Shown here piece by piece: positions 1 to 6,161 of a DNA stretch of 8,684 nucleotides. Each line of letters opens with the position of its first letter. The first letter of the stretch is position 1. Source of the DNA: Campylobacteraceae bacterium (GTDB taxonomy: Bacteria; Campylobacterota; Campylobacteria; Campylobacterales; Sulfurospirillaceae). The stretch lies in assembly GCA_027013265.1 (NCBI GenBank), contig JALUXQ010000176.1, forward strand, positions 1 through 8,684. Reading direction: 5' to 3'. The position numbers and the translations under genes are program-made. The notes beneath the pieces were generated by a model. It saw only the letters and a list, made by a program, of their open reading frames with translations. It did no database searches and had not been told where the DNA came from.

Positions 1-1
1 A

Positions 2-151
2 AGCAGACTTCATAAACCATTTTTGATAGCGGTTGTCATAGGAATTGTTGGAATGTTGGGTTTCCCAAGTGATAAGATGCTTATACTTTCACTCTCATTA
101 GCGGCAGCAGTTTTGATACTTTTCAGAATGAGTCTTGAAGATGCAAAATAG
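2..151 (+). CDS. azlC: AzlC family branched-chain amino acid exporter, C-terminal end (partial)
   Basis: This is the last 49 codons of a gene that begins before the window. The reading frame is open from base 2 and ends at a TAG at 149-151. The visible peptide is two hydrophobic stretches separated by a short polar turn (FPSDK) and ends in RMSLEDAK. By itself it is weak evidence. The assignment rests on the gene overlapping the start of a recognisable azlD, because AzlC and AzlD form a two-component branched-chain amino acid exporter in the inner membrane and are normally encoded in this order. The larger AzlC subunit is usually about 230 residues, so most of it lies upstream. The family call is inference from context plus membrane character. 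Confidence 0.72.
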   Translation, partial: SRLHKPFLIAVVIGIVGMLGFPSDKMLILSLSLAAAVLILFRMSLEDAK

Positions 152-467
152 TTATCTAATTGCTGGTATAGTTGTGGCTGTTTTTGCTACATACCTCACT
201 AGAGCTATACCATTTGTATTTTTTGCAAAGCGAAAACCATCGCCACTAATCAGATATATAGAGTGGAATATGCCACTTATGATTATGGTTATATTAGTTT
301 TTTATGCACTAAAAGATGTAAAGTGGAACGAGTACCCCTTTGGCATAGCAGAGATAGTAGGAGTATTGATATCTATAATGGTGCACATAAAGTTCAATAA
401 TGCTCTTTTAAGCATCATAGTCTCTACAGCAACATACATGTTTTTAGTGCAGAAGGTTTTAACATAG
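141..467 (+). CDS. azlD: AzlD family branched-chain amino acid transport subunit
   Basis: The product is a 108-residue integral membrane protein, the small partner of AzlC in export of branched-chain amino acids and analogues. It shows the family hallmark near the N terminus: a first membrane helix running into TYLTRAIPFVFF, then a polar stretch and a second helix beginning near NMPLMIMVILVFYAL. Two more hydrophobic segments follow, and the length of about 100-110 residues is typical. I chose the ATG at 141. A TTG six bases upstream would add two residues and is less likely. The start lies inside the last codons of azlC (11-nt overlap), so translation is probably coupled. No strong Shine-Dalgarno sequence precedes it. 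A strong hairpin follows the stop by three bases. Confidence 0.88.
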   Translation: MQNSYLIAGIVVAVFATYLTRAIPFVFFAKRKPSPLIRYIEWNMPLMIMVILVFYALKDVKWNEYPFGIAEIVGVLISIMVHIKFNNALLSIIVSTATYMFLVQKVLT

Positions 468-470
468 AGG

Positions 471-501
471 TTGGGCAAGAGAAGTTGTCTCTCTTGCCCA
501 A
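471..501. terminator. Strong hairpin between convergent azlD and aioA, probable bidirectional terminator
   Basis: A perfect 12-bp inverted repeat (TTGGGCAAGAGA at 471-482, TCTCTTGCCCAA at 490-501) encloses a 7-nt loop. It sits three bases after the azlD stop and nine bases beyond the aioA stop at 510-512, exactly where convergent transcripts should end. The stem is GC-rich for this genome. Neither side carries a long run of T, so it is not a textbook intrinsic terminator, but position and stem strength make termination or 3' end protection of both mRNAs the best reading. Confidence 0.72.
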
Positions 502-509
502 AAGCTCTA

Positions 510-2990
510 TTATATCCTACTTTTAAAGCTCATAGTATTAGCTATATCCTCTACTCTTCCTATTTTTCTCATGCTCGCTGCTGTTCCTTTGTAGAAAGGA
601 ATTTTAGTGTCAGGATCAACAAAGTCAGTTACTAAGTTGTTCAGAGGTGAGTTAGGGAAACCAAAAGCTACAAATAGTTCACCGCTTCTTGTAGAATCAG
701 TTACATAAGCTACTACTCTTATACTTCCATAATCATTGTGAAGCATTACTAAGTCGCCATTTGATATACCCTTGGCATGTGCGTCTTTTGGATTGATTTC
801 CATAGGTGCTATAGGCCATCTAGTGCTTGGCATTGGTAGTCTTGATGTATGATAGTTTGATTGCCATACTTCATTAACACGACCAGAATTTACCCAGAAT
901 TCATATTTTTTCATTTGGTTTTTAACTTGTCTAGGCATTGGTGGTTGAGGTGTTGGTTGGAACATTGCCTTGCCTGATTTCGTGCCAAATTTATTGTCTG
1001 TATAGAGTCTTCTAGTCCCTACTAGCTTGCCATTACTAACTTTCTTGATAGGGTTTTGTACGCCATTATTGCCATTTGCTCTAAGTAGGTCATAACTTGC
1101 AAGTACACCAGTTGGCCCACCTTGTGAGTCCATTTTAGCGCCTTGTCCAGCAAAACCATCATTAAAAGCATCCTCTTCAGTTTTCCAGTTAAACCCTTCA
1201 AACCTTTTTGCCATCTTTGTATTACCCTCTTTTTTATAGAGCGATTTTATAGCATTTGCGATTTCTGCAGCTATTAGACAATCAGGTTTTGCAGTTCCCG
1301 GAGCATCTACGATTTTTTCTGAGAGTCTAACTCTTCTCTCTCCATTCATAGAAGTTAAGTTCATCTCCATAGTGGTTGCTGCAGGGAATTCAACATGAGC
1401 CACTTCTGACTTGAAAGTTGGATATATATCTATATCTATCATAAAAAGACCACCGTCATATTTGCACGCTCGATATATAGCATCTGCCATTGTTTCGTTG
1501 TCAGCTCCTATATTCCTGCTCATGGCTTTTTTTACTATATCACTTCTTCTTTTGATAGAAGTTGCGAGTCTTTCACCCATGATGGAATCAACAAATGGAT
1601 TACATCCCCAAGCAAAAAATGCAAGGTAATTTCCTTCGGCAGCTTCAGCATCTATTACCACTAAATTTTTTCTACCAGGCATTCCCTCTGGAGTCTCTGG
1701 TCTTACATATCCTTCTTGGTGACCACCAAGTCTGCAAACTCCAGTTCCAACTCGTCCAACTGATTGAGTAAGAATCGCAAGATTTGCTATTGAAGCTACA
1801 TTTTCATAGTTTTTGATACCCCAAATGATACCTTTTTCATAATAAATAGCAGTTCTTGGTCTATGTCCAGACTTTTTAGGCTTAGCTATCCAAGAGGCGG
1901 CTTTTTTGATATCACTTACACTGATACCAGTTACTTTGGAAGCTTTTCTTAAAGATACAGCATTGGCATTGGCTGTCTTTTTAAAGTTTTCAGTATGTTT
2001 TTTTATAAAATCTTTCGCTTCCCAGCCTTTTTCATGAATATATGTGAAAAGTGCATTCATTAAAGTGACATCTGTTCCCGGTTTAATTCTTAAATGAAGA
2101 ACATTGTCCTTGCCTGCTAAGGCAACAGCATTTGTTATGCTTGATGTCACCCTTGGATCTACAAAGATTATCTTGCCAGACTCAGCAGTTTCGCCTCTAT
2201 CAAACTCTTTCTTCTTAGCATCTATAGTTCCGCCTTGTAGGTTTTGAGCCCAGTGCATAATGAATAAGTTACTTTGAGTTTCATACGGGTTTGCTCCTAT
2301 TACAAATATAGTATCTGAGAGTTCAGTATCATAGTAGCTAGTATTAAGCTCACCTATGCCCATCTCTCTTGTTGCATGAACTTCAGAGTTGTAGGCAGGA
2401 CGATTATGAATAGCAGCAGATCTAGTTTGAATTGCTTTGAAAAACAGTTTTCCTGTTCCCCAAGTGTTTTCATATCCACCACCACCACCACCGTGGTCAA
2501 AAGCTTTAAATGCTATTTGGTCAGGACCATCATTGTCTATAATTTTTTTTAGAACTCTCGCGGCTAGATCGGTGGCATCTCCCCAAGTTGTTCTATTTAA
2601 ATTGTTTCCTCCATATACCTGAGGATCTTTTAGTCTATCTCTTGTAAAAGTGCTTTTACTGTACAATGTAGCAGCCATGGCTCCACCACGAGCTGAGTTT
2701 TGACCTAGATTGACAACACAATTTTGGTCAGGTATAACCATCACATTATACTCTTTGCCATCTCTATCAATAACACTATTTACCATCTGTTCACTTGCCC
2801 AAACTCCAAGAGCAGGTTGTTGTTTTGAAAAATCAACCCCTAGTGCATTTCTTTTATCGCTTCCACTTGTGCCTTTTGGCCATTTGTATGCTGTATATCC
2901 ACACCCTACGATACAAAATTCACATGTGATATTTTTTTTAGTAGCCCCTACCGGAGGTAAAGGTCTTTTATCATTAATTGAAAATCCCAT
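510..2990 (-). CDS. aioA: Arsenite oxidase large (molybdopterin) subunit AioA
   Basis: Catalytic subunit of the periplasmic arsenite oxidase, oxidising As(III) to As(V) at a bis-molybdopterin guanine dinucleotide Mo centre. It has 826 residues, matching the family's usual length of about 825. The N terminus carries the [3Fe-4S] motif C23-x2-C26-x3-C30, with Ser99 (QNSARGG) at the place of the fourth cysteine of related [4Fe-4S] enzymes. The arsenite-site residues known from the Alcaligenes faecalis enzyme are all there: His195 and Glu203 (IHNRPAYNSE), and Arg420 and His424 (RLGGHQEGY). The signature NLTSMNGERR near residue 550 is also typical. The protein has no signal peptide; the family travels through the Tat system with AioB. 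Its Shine-Dalgarno AAAGGA (2997-3002) lies in the end of aioB, three bases upstream. Odd points are Val414, where I recall Lys413 in the reference enzyme, and six glycines at 167-172, five encoded by GGT repeats. Iodate reductase IdrA is the nearest alternative; length, residues and regulators favour AioA. Confidence 0.94.
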   Translation of the reverse strand: MGFSINDKRPLPPVGATKKNITCEFCIVGCGYTAYKWPKGTSGSDKRNALGVDFSKQQPALGVWASEQMVNSVIDRDGKEYNVMVIPDQNCVVNLGQNSARGGAMAATLYSKSTFTRDRLKDPQVYGGNNLNRTTWGDATDLAARVLKKIIDNDGPDQIAFKAFDHGGGGGGYENTWGTGKLFFKAIQTRSAAIHNRPAYNSEVHATREMGIGELNTSYYDTELSDTIFVIGANPYETQSNLFIMHWAQNLQGGTIDAKKKEFDRGETAESGKIIFVDPRVTSSITNAVALAGKDNVLHLRIKPGTDVTLMNALFTYIHEKGWEAKDFIKKHTENFKKTANANAVSLRKASKVTGISVSDIKKAASWIAKPKKSGHRPRTAIYYEKGIIWGIKNYENVASIANLAILTQSVGRVGTGVCRLGGHQEGYVRPETPEGMPGRKNLVVIDAEAAEGNYLAFFAWGCNPFVDSIMGERLATSIKRRSDIVKKAMSRNIGADNETMADAIYRACKYDGGLFMIDIDIYPTFKSEVAHVEFPAATTMEMNLTSMNGERRVRLSEKIVDAPGTAKPDCLIAAEIANAIKSLYKKEGNTKMAKRFEGFNWKTEEDAFNDGFAGQGAKMDSQGGPTGVLASYDLLRANGNNGVQNPIKKVSNGKLVGTRRLYTDNKFGTKSGKAMFQPTPQPPMPRQVKNQMKKYEFWVNSGRVNEVWQSNYHTSRLPMPSTRWPIAPMEINPKDAHAKGISNGDLVMLHNDYGSIRVVAYVTDSTRSGELFVAFGFPNSPLNNLVTDFVDPDTKIPFYKGTAASMRKIGRVEDIANTMSFKSRI

Positions 2991-2993
2991 TTT

Positions 2994-3470
2994 TTATCCT
3001 TTTATATTTGATTCTCGGCCGTAGATTAGACCATTTACACCATAAGCGATGATTTTGTCATCTTCTATTTTTACCAGTATTTCAGGAATATTTTCTGTTG
3101 CTTGACCGATAATCATCTGCCCATCAAGTTGGGCATCAAATTCGCTAAAATGACAAGGACATCTAAACGCCTTTTTGGTAGCATTATACATGATAGGACA
3201 CCCTTTGTGAGTACAAAGCAGGCTATAAGCTTTTATTTGTCCATTTACCATGACAGCTTTACAAGGTGAATCTACATCAGGATAGTTAAAATCCATCTCA
3301 CCAGCACCTTTGATTTTTGATGCTAATCCTACTACTTTTTCTTCGTAACCATAAAAATTTCCATTTTTAGAGCTTTGTGAAGCTAAAAGTGCAGGTGCTG
3401 CAGCAGCTACTGCCGTCATCCCGGCTGCGGCTTTTAAAAAGCCTCTTCTAGAACTTTGAGGTTCTTTCAT
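2994..3470 (-). CDS. aioB: Arsenite oxidase small (Rieske [2Fe-2S]) subunit AioB
   Basis: Rieske subunit that takes electrons from the [3Fe-4S] cluster of AioA and passes them to a periplasmic carrier. From the ATG at 3470 it is 158 residues. A Tat signal with an exact twin-arginine motif (SSRRGFLK, residues 5-12) is followed by an alanine-rich helix, so it should export the folded AioA/AioB complex. The Rieske ligands are in CTHKGC (Cys86, His88) and CPCH (Cys104, His107). Cys91 and Cys106 are also present and can form the disulfide found in high-potential Rieske proteins. A longer reading from an ATG at 3494 adds eight residues, but it has no Shine-Dalgarno sequence and would leave almost no 5' leader after the predicted promoter. 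The 3470 start has AAAGGAG six bases upstream. It is first in the aioBA operon and divergent from aioXSR. Confidence 0.93.
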   Translation of the reverse strand: MKEPQSSRRGFLKAAAGMTAVAAAAPALLASQSSKNGNFYGYEEKVVGLASKIKGAGEMDFNYPDVDSPCKAVMVNGQIKAYSLLCTHKGCPIMYNATKKAFRCPCHFSEFDAQLDGQMIIGQATENIPEILVKIEDDKIIAYGVNGLIYGRESNIKG

Positions 3471-3476
3471 TTTTGT

Positions 3477-3483
3477 CTCCTTT
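3477..3483 (-). promoter_or_regulatory. Ribosome binding site deciding the aioB start
   Basis: On the minus strand this reads AAAGGAG and lies six bases before the ATG at 3470. It overlaps the first codons of the longer alternative reading that starts at 3494, which lacks any such site. This is why the shorter AioB, beginning just before the twin-arginine motif, is preferred. Confidence 0.8.
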
Positions 3484-3511
3484 GTTAATGACATATTTTT
3501 GACACAATGAA

Positions 3512-3541
3512 ATTATATAAGATTTTGCTTTTCCAAATCAA
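3512..3541 (-). promoter_or_regulatory. Sigma-70-type promoter for aioBA
   Basis: Read on the minus strand, a perfect -10 box TATAAT occupies 3517-3512 and a -35-like TTGATT (four of six consensus bases) occupies 3541-3536, with an 18-bp spacer. Transcription would begin near 3505, giving a leader of about 35 bases to the aioB ATG at 3470. I searched both strands of the intergenic region for the sigma-54 pattern GG-N10-GC and found none. This is a sequence prediction only. Confidence 0.62.
3521..3539. repeat. Imperfect inverted repeat between the divergent promoters
   Basis: GATTTTG and CCAAATC flank a 5-base centre; six of seven positions are complementary. The element lies in the spacer of the aioBA promoter and just upstream of the aioX -10 element, where a regulator could touch both promoters. 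It is short and AT-rich, so chance is quite possible; treat it as a candidate operator at most. Confidence 0.3.
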
Positions 3542-3546
3542 ATATA

Positions 3547-3555
3547 TGGTAGAAT
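3547..3555 (+). promoter_or_regulatory. Extended -10 promoter for aioXSR
   Basis: The sequence TGGTAGAAT is an extended -10 element (TGN followed by TAGAAT, five of six consensus bases). No good -35 box sits at the normal spacing, only T-rich sequence, which is common for vegetative promoters in Campylobacterota. Transcription would start near 3562, about 40 bases before the preferred aioX ATG at 3604. It lies back to back with the aioBA promoter, with the two -10 boxes about 32 bp apart. Confidence 0.5.
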
Positions 3556-3603
3556 ACATCAAAAGCCTAAAGAGTGGGCGTTTTGAAGGATGAAAATATT
3601 TTT

Positions 3604-4473
3604 ATGTTCTTGTATGCTCAAAAATTGACCACTATATTTCAAAAATTGACCATCTCTTTATTGCTCCTTACCTCTTTGCAAGCAGCAAGCAGCGACACAA
3701 TAACTCTTGGAATCACAGGAGTGGCTCTAAAAGAAAATATATCTACCTTGATAAAGTTCAAAAACTATCTGATAAAAACCACAGGCTTAAATATAAAGAT
3801 AAAATTTGCACGAAGTTACTCGACCATGAGGCATCTCATACTAGACAATGATGTAGATGTGGCATATATATGTGGTGCCACCTATGTAGATCTCTTGCCA
3901 TCAAATAAGATTAAGCTTTTAGCATTGCCTACGGTTGATAATAAACCTTACTACTACTCACTTGTTATCGCTAGAAGAGGAACAAAATATAAAACTATAG
4001 ATAATTTTAAAGACAAAATATATGCCATGAGTGATCCCGAATCAAATTCTGGTTCACTAGTCCCAAGGTATGAGATAGATAAAAGAGGCTATAAAGACGA
4101 TAATTTTTTTAAGAGAGTTGTCTATACTTATGACCATGGAGAGTCTGTCAATGCTGTTTTGTATGGTTTTGCCAAGGGGGCTAGTGTTGATAGTGTAGTA
4201 TATAAGGCTTTTTTGAAAAACAGACCAAAACAAAAAAAGAGGTTAAGGATAGTAGAAAAATTTGGACCATTTCCCATACCGCCTTTTGTCATTAGAAAAG
4301 ATGTTCCACAAGCTATTCAAGATAAATTGCAAAAAAGTTTAATCAATATGGATAAAGACAAAAATGCAAAGCATATACTAGATGATATGGCGATAGGTAG
4401 CTTCATTAAGCCAGACAATTTCTCTTACGAGAAAATCAAAAAGATAAAATTATTTTTGAACTCTAAAAAATGA
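3604..4473 (+). CDS. aioX: Periplasmic arsenite-sensing protein AioX (PhnD-like binding protein)
   Basis: Secreted substrate-binding protein of the PhnD/phosphonate-binding type that senses As(III) and activates the AioS kinase. From the ATG at 3604 it has 289 residues. An N-terminal signal peptide has a basic start, a leucine-rich core (ISLLLLTSL) and a likely cleavage after LQA near residue 27, with no lipobox. The binding-protein fold is seen in the GITGVALKEN start, the DVAYICGATYVDLL segment, the SDPESNSGSLVPRY turn and the KFGPFPIPPFVIRKDVP segment. The only cysteine is Cys90 in the ICGATY segment, the place where AioX proteins of arsenite oxidisers carry the cysteine needed for arsenite sensing. 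The frame is open back to a GTG at 3574, but that start has no better ribosome site and would weaken the signal peptide. An AAGGA at 3586-3590 is rather far from the ATG. The stop overlaps the aioS start (ATGA). Plain phosphonate or phosphate binding is the alternative, made unlikely by the neighbours. Confidence 0.86.
   Translation: MFLYAQKLTTIFQKLTISLLLLTSLQAASSDTITLGITGVALKENISTLIKFKNYLIKTTGLNIKIKFARSYSTMRHLILDNDVDVAYICGATYVDLLPSNKIKLLALPTVDNKPYYYSLVIARRGTKYKTIDNFKDKIYAMSDPESNSGSLVPRYEIDKRGYKDDNFFKRVVYTYDHGESVNAVLYGFAKGASVDSVVYKAFLKNRPKQKKRLRIVEKFGPFPIPPFVIRKDVPQAIQDKLQKSLINMDKDKNAKHILDDMAIGSFIKPDNFSYEKIKKIKLFLNSKK
3619..3652. repeat. 13-bp direct repeat, 21-bp period, at the start of aioX
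   Basis: CAAAAATTGACCA occurs perfectly at 3619-3631 and again at 3640-3652. The period of 21 bp is two helical turns and also seven codons, so the encoded signal peptide repeats QKLT. Relative to the predicted aioBA transcription start (near 3505) the copies lie roughly 115-147 bp upstream, a usual distance for enhancer-type sites of NtrC-like regulators. It could equally be a small tandem duplication inside a tolerant signal peptide. Confidence 0.55.
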
Positions 4474-6161
4474 AATCTGTACTAAACTATATTTTATCAT
4501 TTCGCATGAGAACAAAAATATCTCTGACTATCTTCTTTATAATACTCTTATTCTCTTTTGGTGTTGGGTTTGCCATAAAAAATGTAGTTTTACAAAAGAC
4601 AAATTATATCATCGAAAATTCAATAAAAAATTTGGTTAAAGTTAACGAAGGAGTTGTGCTAAAAAATCTATTAGAAGAGAATTATTGGAAAATTTTTAAG
4701 ATTATGCATTCTTTAAAGAAGATAGATTTAATAAAAAATGCCACTTTTGTAGATAAAAATTATAGCGTTATCGCTTCTAGCGAGCCAACTACTTATCCTA
4801 TAGGCTTTGACTTAAAAGATAGATATAAACCTGATAACGAGACTTTAGTCATACCTTTAAAAAGTGAAAATCTCGTATTTGGGTATTTTATCATATATAA
4901 AAAATTTGGGTTTTTAAATAGTCTTGTTGAAGATATAAAGTATCATCTTCTATTTTCTATGGTTATAGCAGCCTTTATGTCGGTTTTGATAGGATATTTG
5001 ATATCTATAAGGATGCTTGGAAGGCTAGAGCTTTTAGCAAACAATGCAAAGATGATTGAAGAGCAGCAGTGGGATAAAATAACAGACACAAAAAGTCTTG
5101 AAAAGGATGAGATTACAGAGCTTTCTGTTATGCTAAACAGTATGATTAAAAAAGTGCAACTCATGATAGTAGATGAGCAGGATATGAAAGTTTTTTACCA
5201 CAATATCTTGGAAAATTTAGATGAGTTGATAATTATTTGTGATAAAAATTTTAAAATAATATATCATAATTCCAATAGATTAAAAGAGCTTATTTTAGAA
5301 GATAAAACCATAAATCAAAAGATACTTGAAGCCATAAAAAACAAGATAGCAAATCAAGAAGAGAGTTTTACGATAGAGATATCTAACGAAGATGAGAAGA
5401 TTTTACATCTGCATGTGAATTTAAAAAATATCTTCAAGGACATAGTTTTGTCGTTTTCAAATATAACATCTTTAAAGAGGCTGGAAGAGCAAGTGCTTCT
5501 TAAAAACTCTTTTGAAATAGTTGGAGAAATTTCTTCAGAAGTTGTACATGAGGTTAAAAATCATCTGCAACCGATAAGAATATTGCTAGAGCAGGACAAT
5601 TTAGATAGCGAAGATACTCAGAGAATTTTAAATATAATTCTAAAGATAAATCGCCTTGTTAAGAGTTTTCTAAAAAAAGGGAGATCTGTAGAAAAAGATT
5701 TATTAGTGCAGATTAATATCAAAGAGAAGGTCGAAAATGTGCTTTTTATGTTTTCTCAGAGATTTGAAGAAAAGGAGATTTATCTTGTCAAGGATATAGA
5801 TGCTCTTGCAAATATCCATATGGCAGAGTTTGATTTCGACTCGATTTTAACAAACTTGCTCTCAAATGCATTAGATGCATGCGAAAAAGGCGGAGAGATA
5901 ACGATAGAGTGCCGACAAAAAGATACAGAAGTAACTCTTGAAGTTTCAAACACAGGCAGAGGTATAGATAAGGAGATTATCAAAAAAATCCATAAGCCTT
6001 TTTTTACAACAAAAGATGGGGGGAGTGGAATAGGGCTTTATGTAGTCTATAAAATTGTATATCTCTATGGAGGTTTTATAAATATAGACTCCAACTCTAA
6101 AGGAACAAACTTTTGCATAAATTTGCCAAATGGAGACAAAAATGAACATAGTTATCATTGA
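4470..6161 (+). CDS. aioS: Arsenite-responsive sensor histidine kinase AioS
   Basis: Inner-membrane sensor kinase of 563 residues, expected to read the state of AioX and phosphorylate AioR. Order of parts: first membrane helix about 17-37; periplasmic sensing region about 38-157; second helix about 158-180; HAMP-like linker about 181-235; a PAS-like segment about 240-330 (ENLDELIIICDKNFKIIYHN); then dimerisation and ATPase domains. The phospho-acceptor is His360 in VVHEVKNHLQP. The N box is Asn462/Asn466 in TNLLSNALDA. The G1 box is NTGRGI (494-499), with Asn where Asp is most common. The F box is KPFFTT and the G2 box GSGIGLYVVYKI (Gly518, Gly520, Gly522). The start codon overlaps the aioX stop by four bases with no clear Shine-Dalgarno sequence, so translation is probably coupled. 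The 3' end overlaps aioR by 20 bases. The kinase class is certain; the AioS name rests on its place between aioX and aioR. Confidence 0.86.
   Translation: MKSVLNYILSFRMRTKISLTIFFIILLFSFGVGFAIKNVVLQKTNYIIENSIKNLVKVNEGVVLKNLLEENYWKIFKIMHSLKKIDLIKNATFVDKNYSVIASSEPTTYPIGFDLKDRYKPDNETLVIPLKSENLVFGYFIIYKKFGFLNSLVEDIKYHLLFSMVIAAFMSVLIGYLISIRMLGRLELLANNAKMIEEQQWDKITDTKSLEKDEITELSVMLNSMIKKVQLMIVDEQDMKVFYHNILENLDELIIICDKNFKIIYHNSNRLKELILEDKTINQKILEAIKNKIANQEESFTIEISNEDEKILHLHVNLKNIFKDIVLSFSNITSLKRLEEQVLLKNSFEIVGEISSEVVHEVKNHLQPIRILLEQDNLDSEDTQRILNIILKINRLVKSFLKKGRSVEKDLLVQINIKEKVENVLFMFSQRFEEKEIYLVKDIDALANIHMAEFDFDSILTNLLSNALDACEKGGEITIECRQKDTEVTLEVSNTGRGIDKEIIKKIHKPFFTTKDGGSGIGLYVVYKIVYLYGGFINIDSNSKGTNFCINLPNGDKNEHSYH
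6131..6136 (+). promoter_or_regulatory. Ribosome binding site deciding the aioR start
   Basis: TGGAGA lies six bases before the ATG at 6142. A more upstream in-frame ATG at 6130 would add METK and overlaps this site; it has no ribosome site of its own. The choice gives a protein starting MNIVIIDDQ, where a receiver domain normally begins. Confidence 0.75.

Noticed and set aside
2475..2492. Five tandem GGT codons plus one GGA in aioA as a possible phase-variable repeat
   Set aside because: The unit is three bases, so gain or loss keeps the frame. A glycine-rich HGG...ENTWG segment is normal in the AioA family.
510..2990. AioA as iodate reductase IdrA or alternative arsenite oxidase ArxA
   Set aside because: The 826-residue length, exact His195/Glu203 numbering, [3Fe-4S]-type Ser99, Tat-Rieske AioB partner and divergent aioXSR regulators all favour AioA. 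ArxA loci have a different subunit set.
1411..3024. Open frames on the plus strand opposite aioA
   Set aside because: They are antisense shadows of a conserved gene, with no ribosome sites or recognisable domains.
3561..3583. Possible hairpin AAAAGCC / GGGCGTTTT before aioX
   Set aside because: The pairing needs a bulge and a 9-base loop, and there is no T run or conserved RNA feature; too weak to call.
3494..3603. Sigma-54 promoter expected from an NtrC-type regulator
   Set aside because: No GG-N10-GC spacing exists on either strand in this region.
3590..3628. Short 12-codon reading frame (MKIFLCSCMLKN) starting before aioX in another frame
   Set aside because: It has no properly spaced ribosome site, ends inside the aioX signal peptide and needs no frameshift to explain aioX, which has its own intact start and signal peptide.
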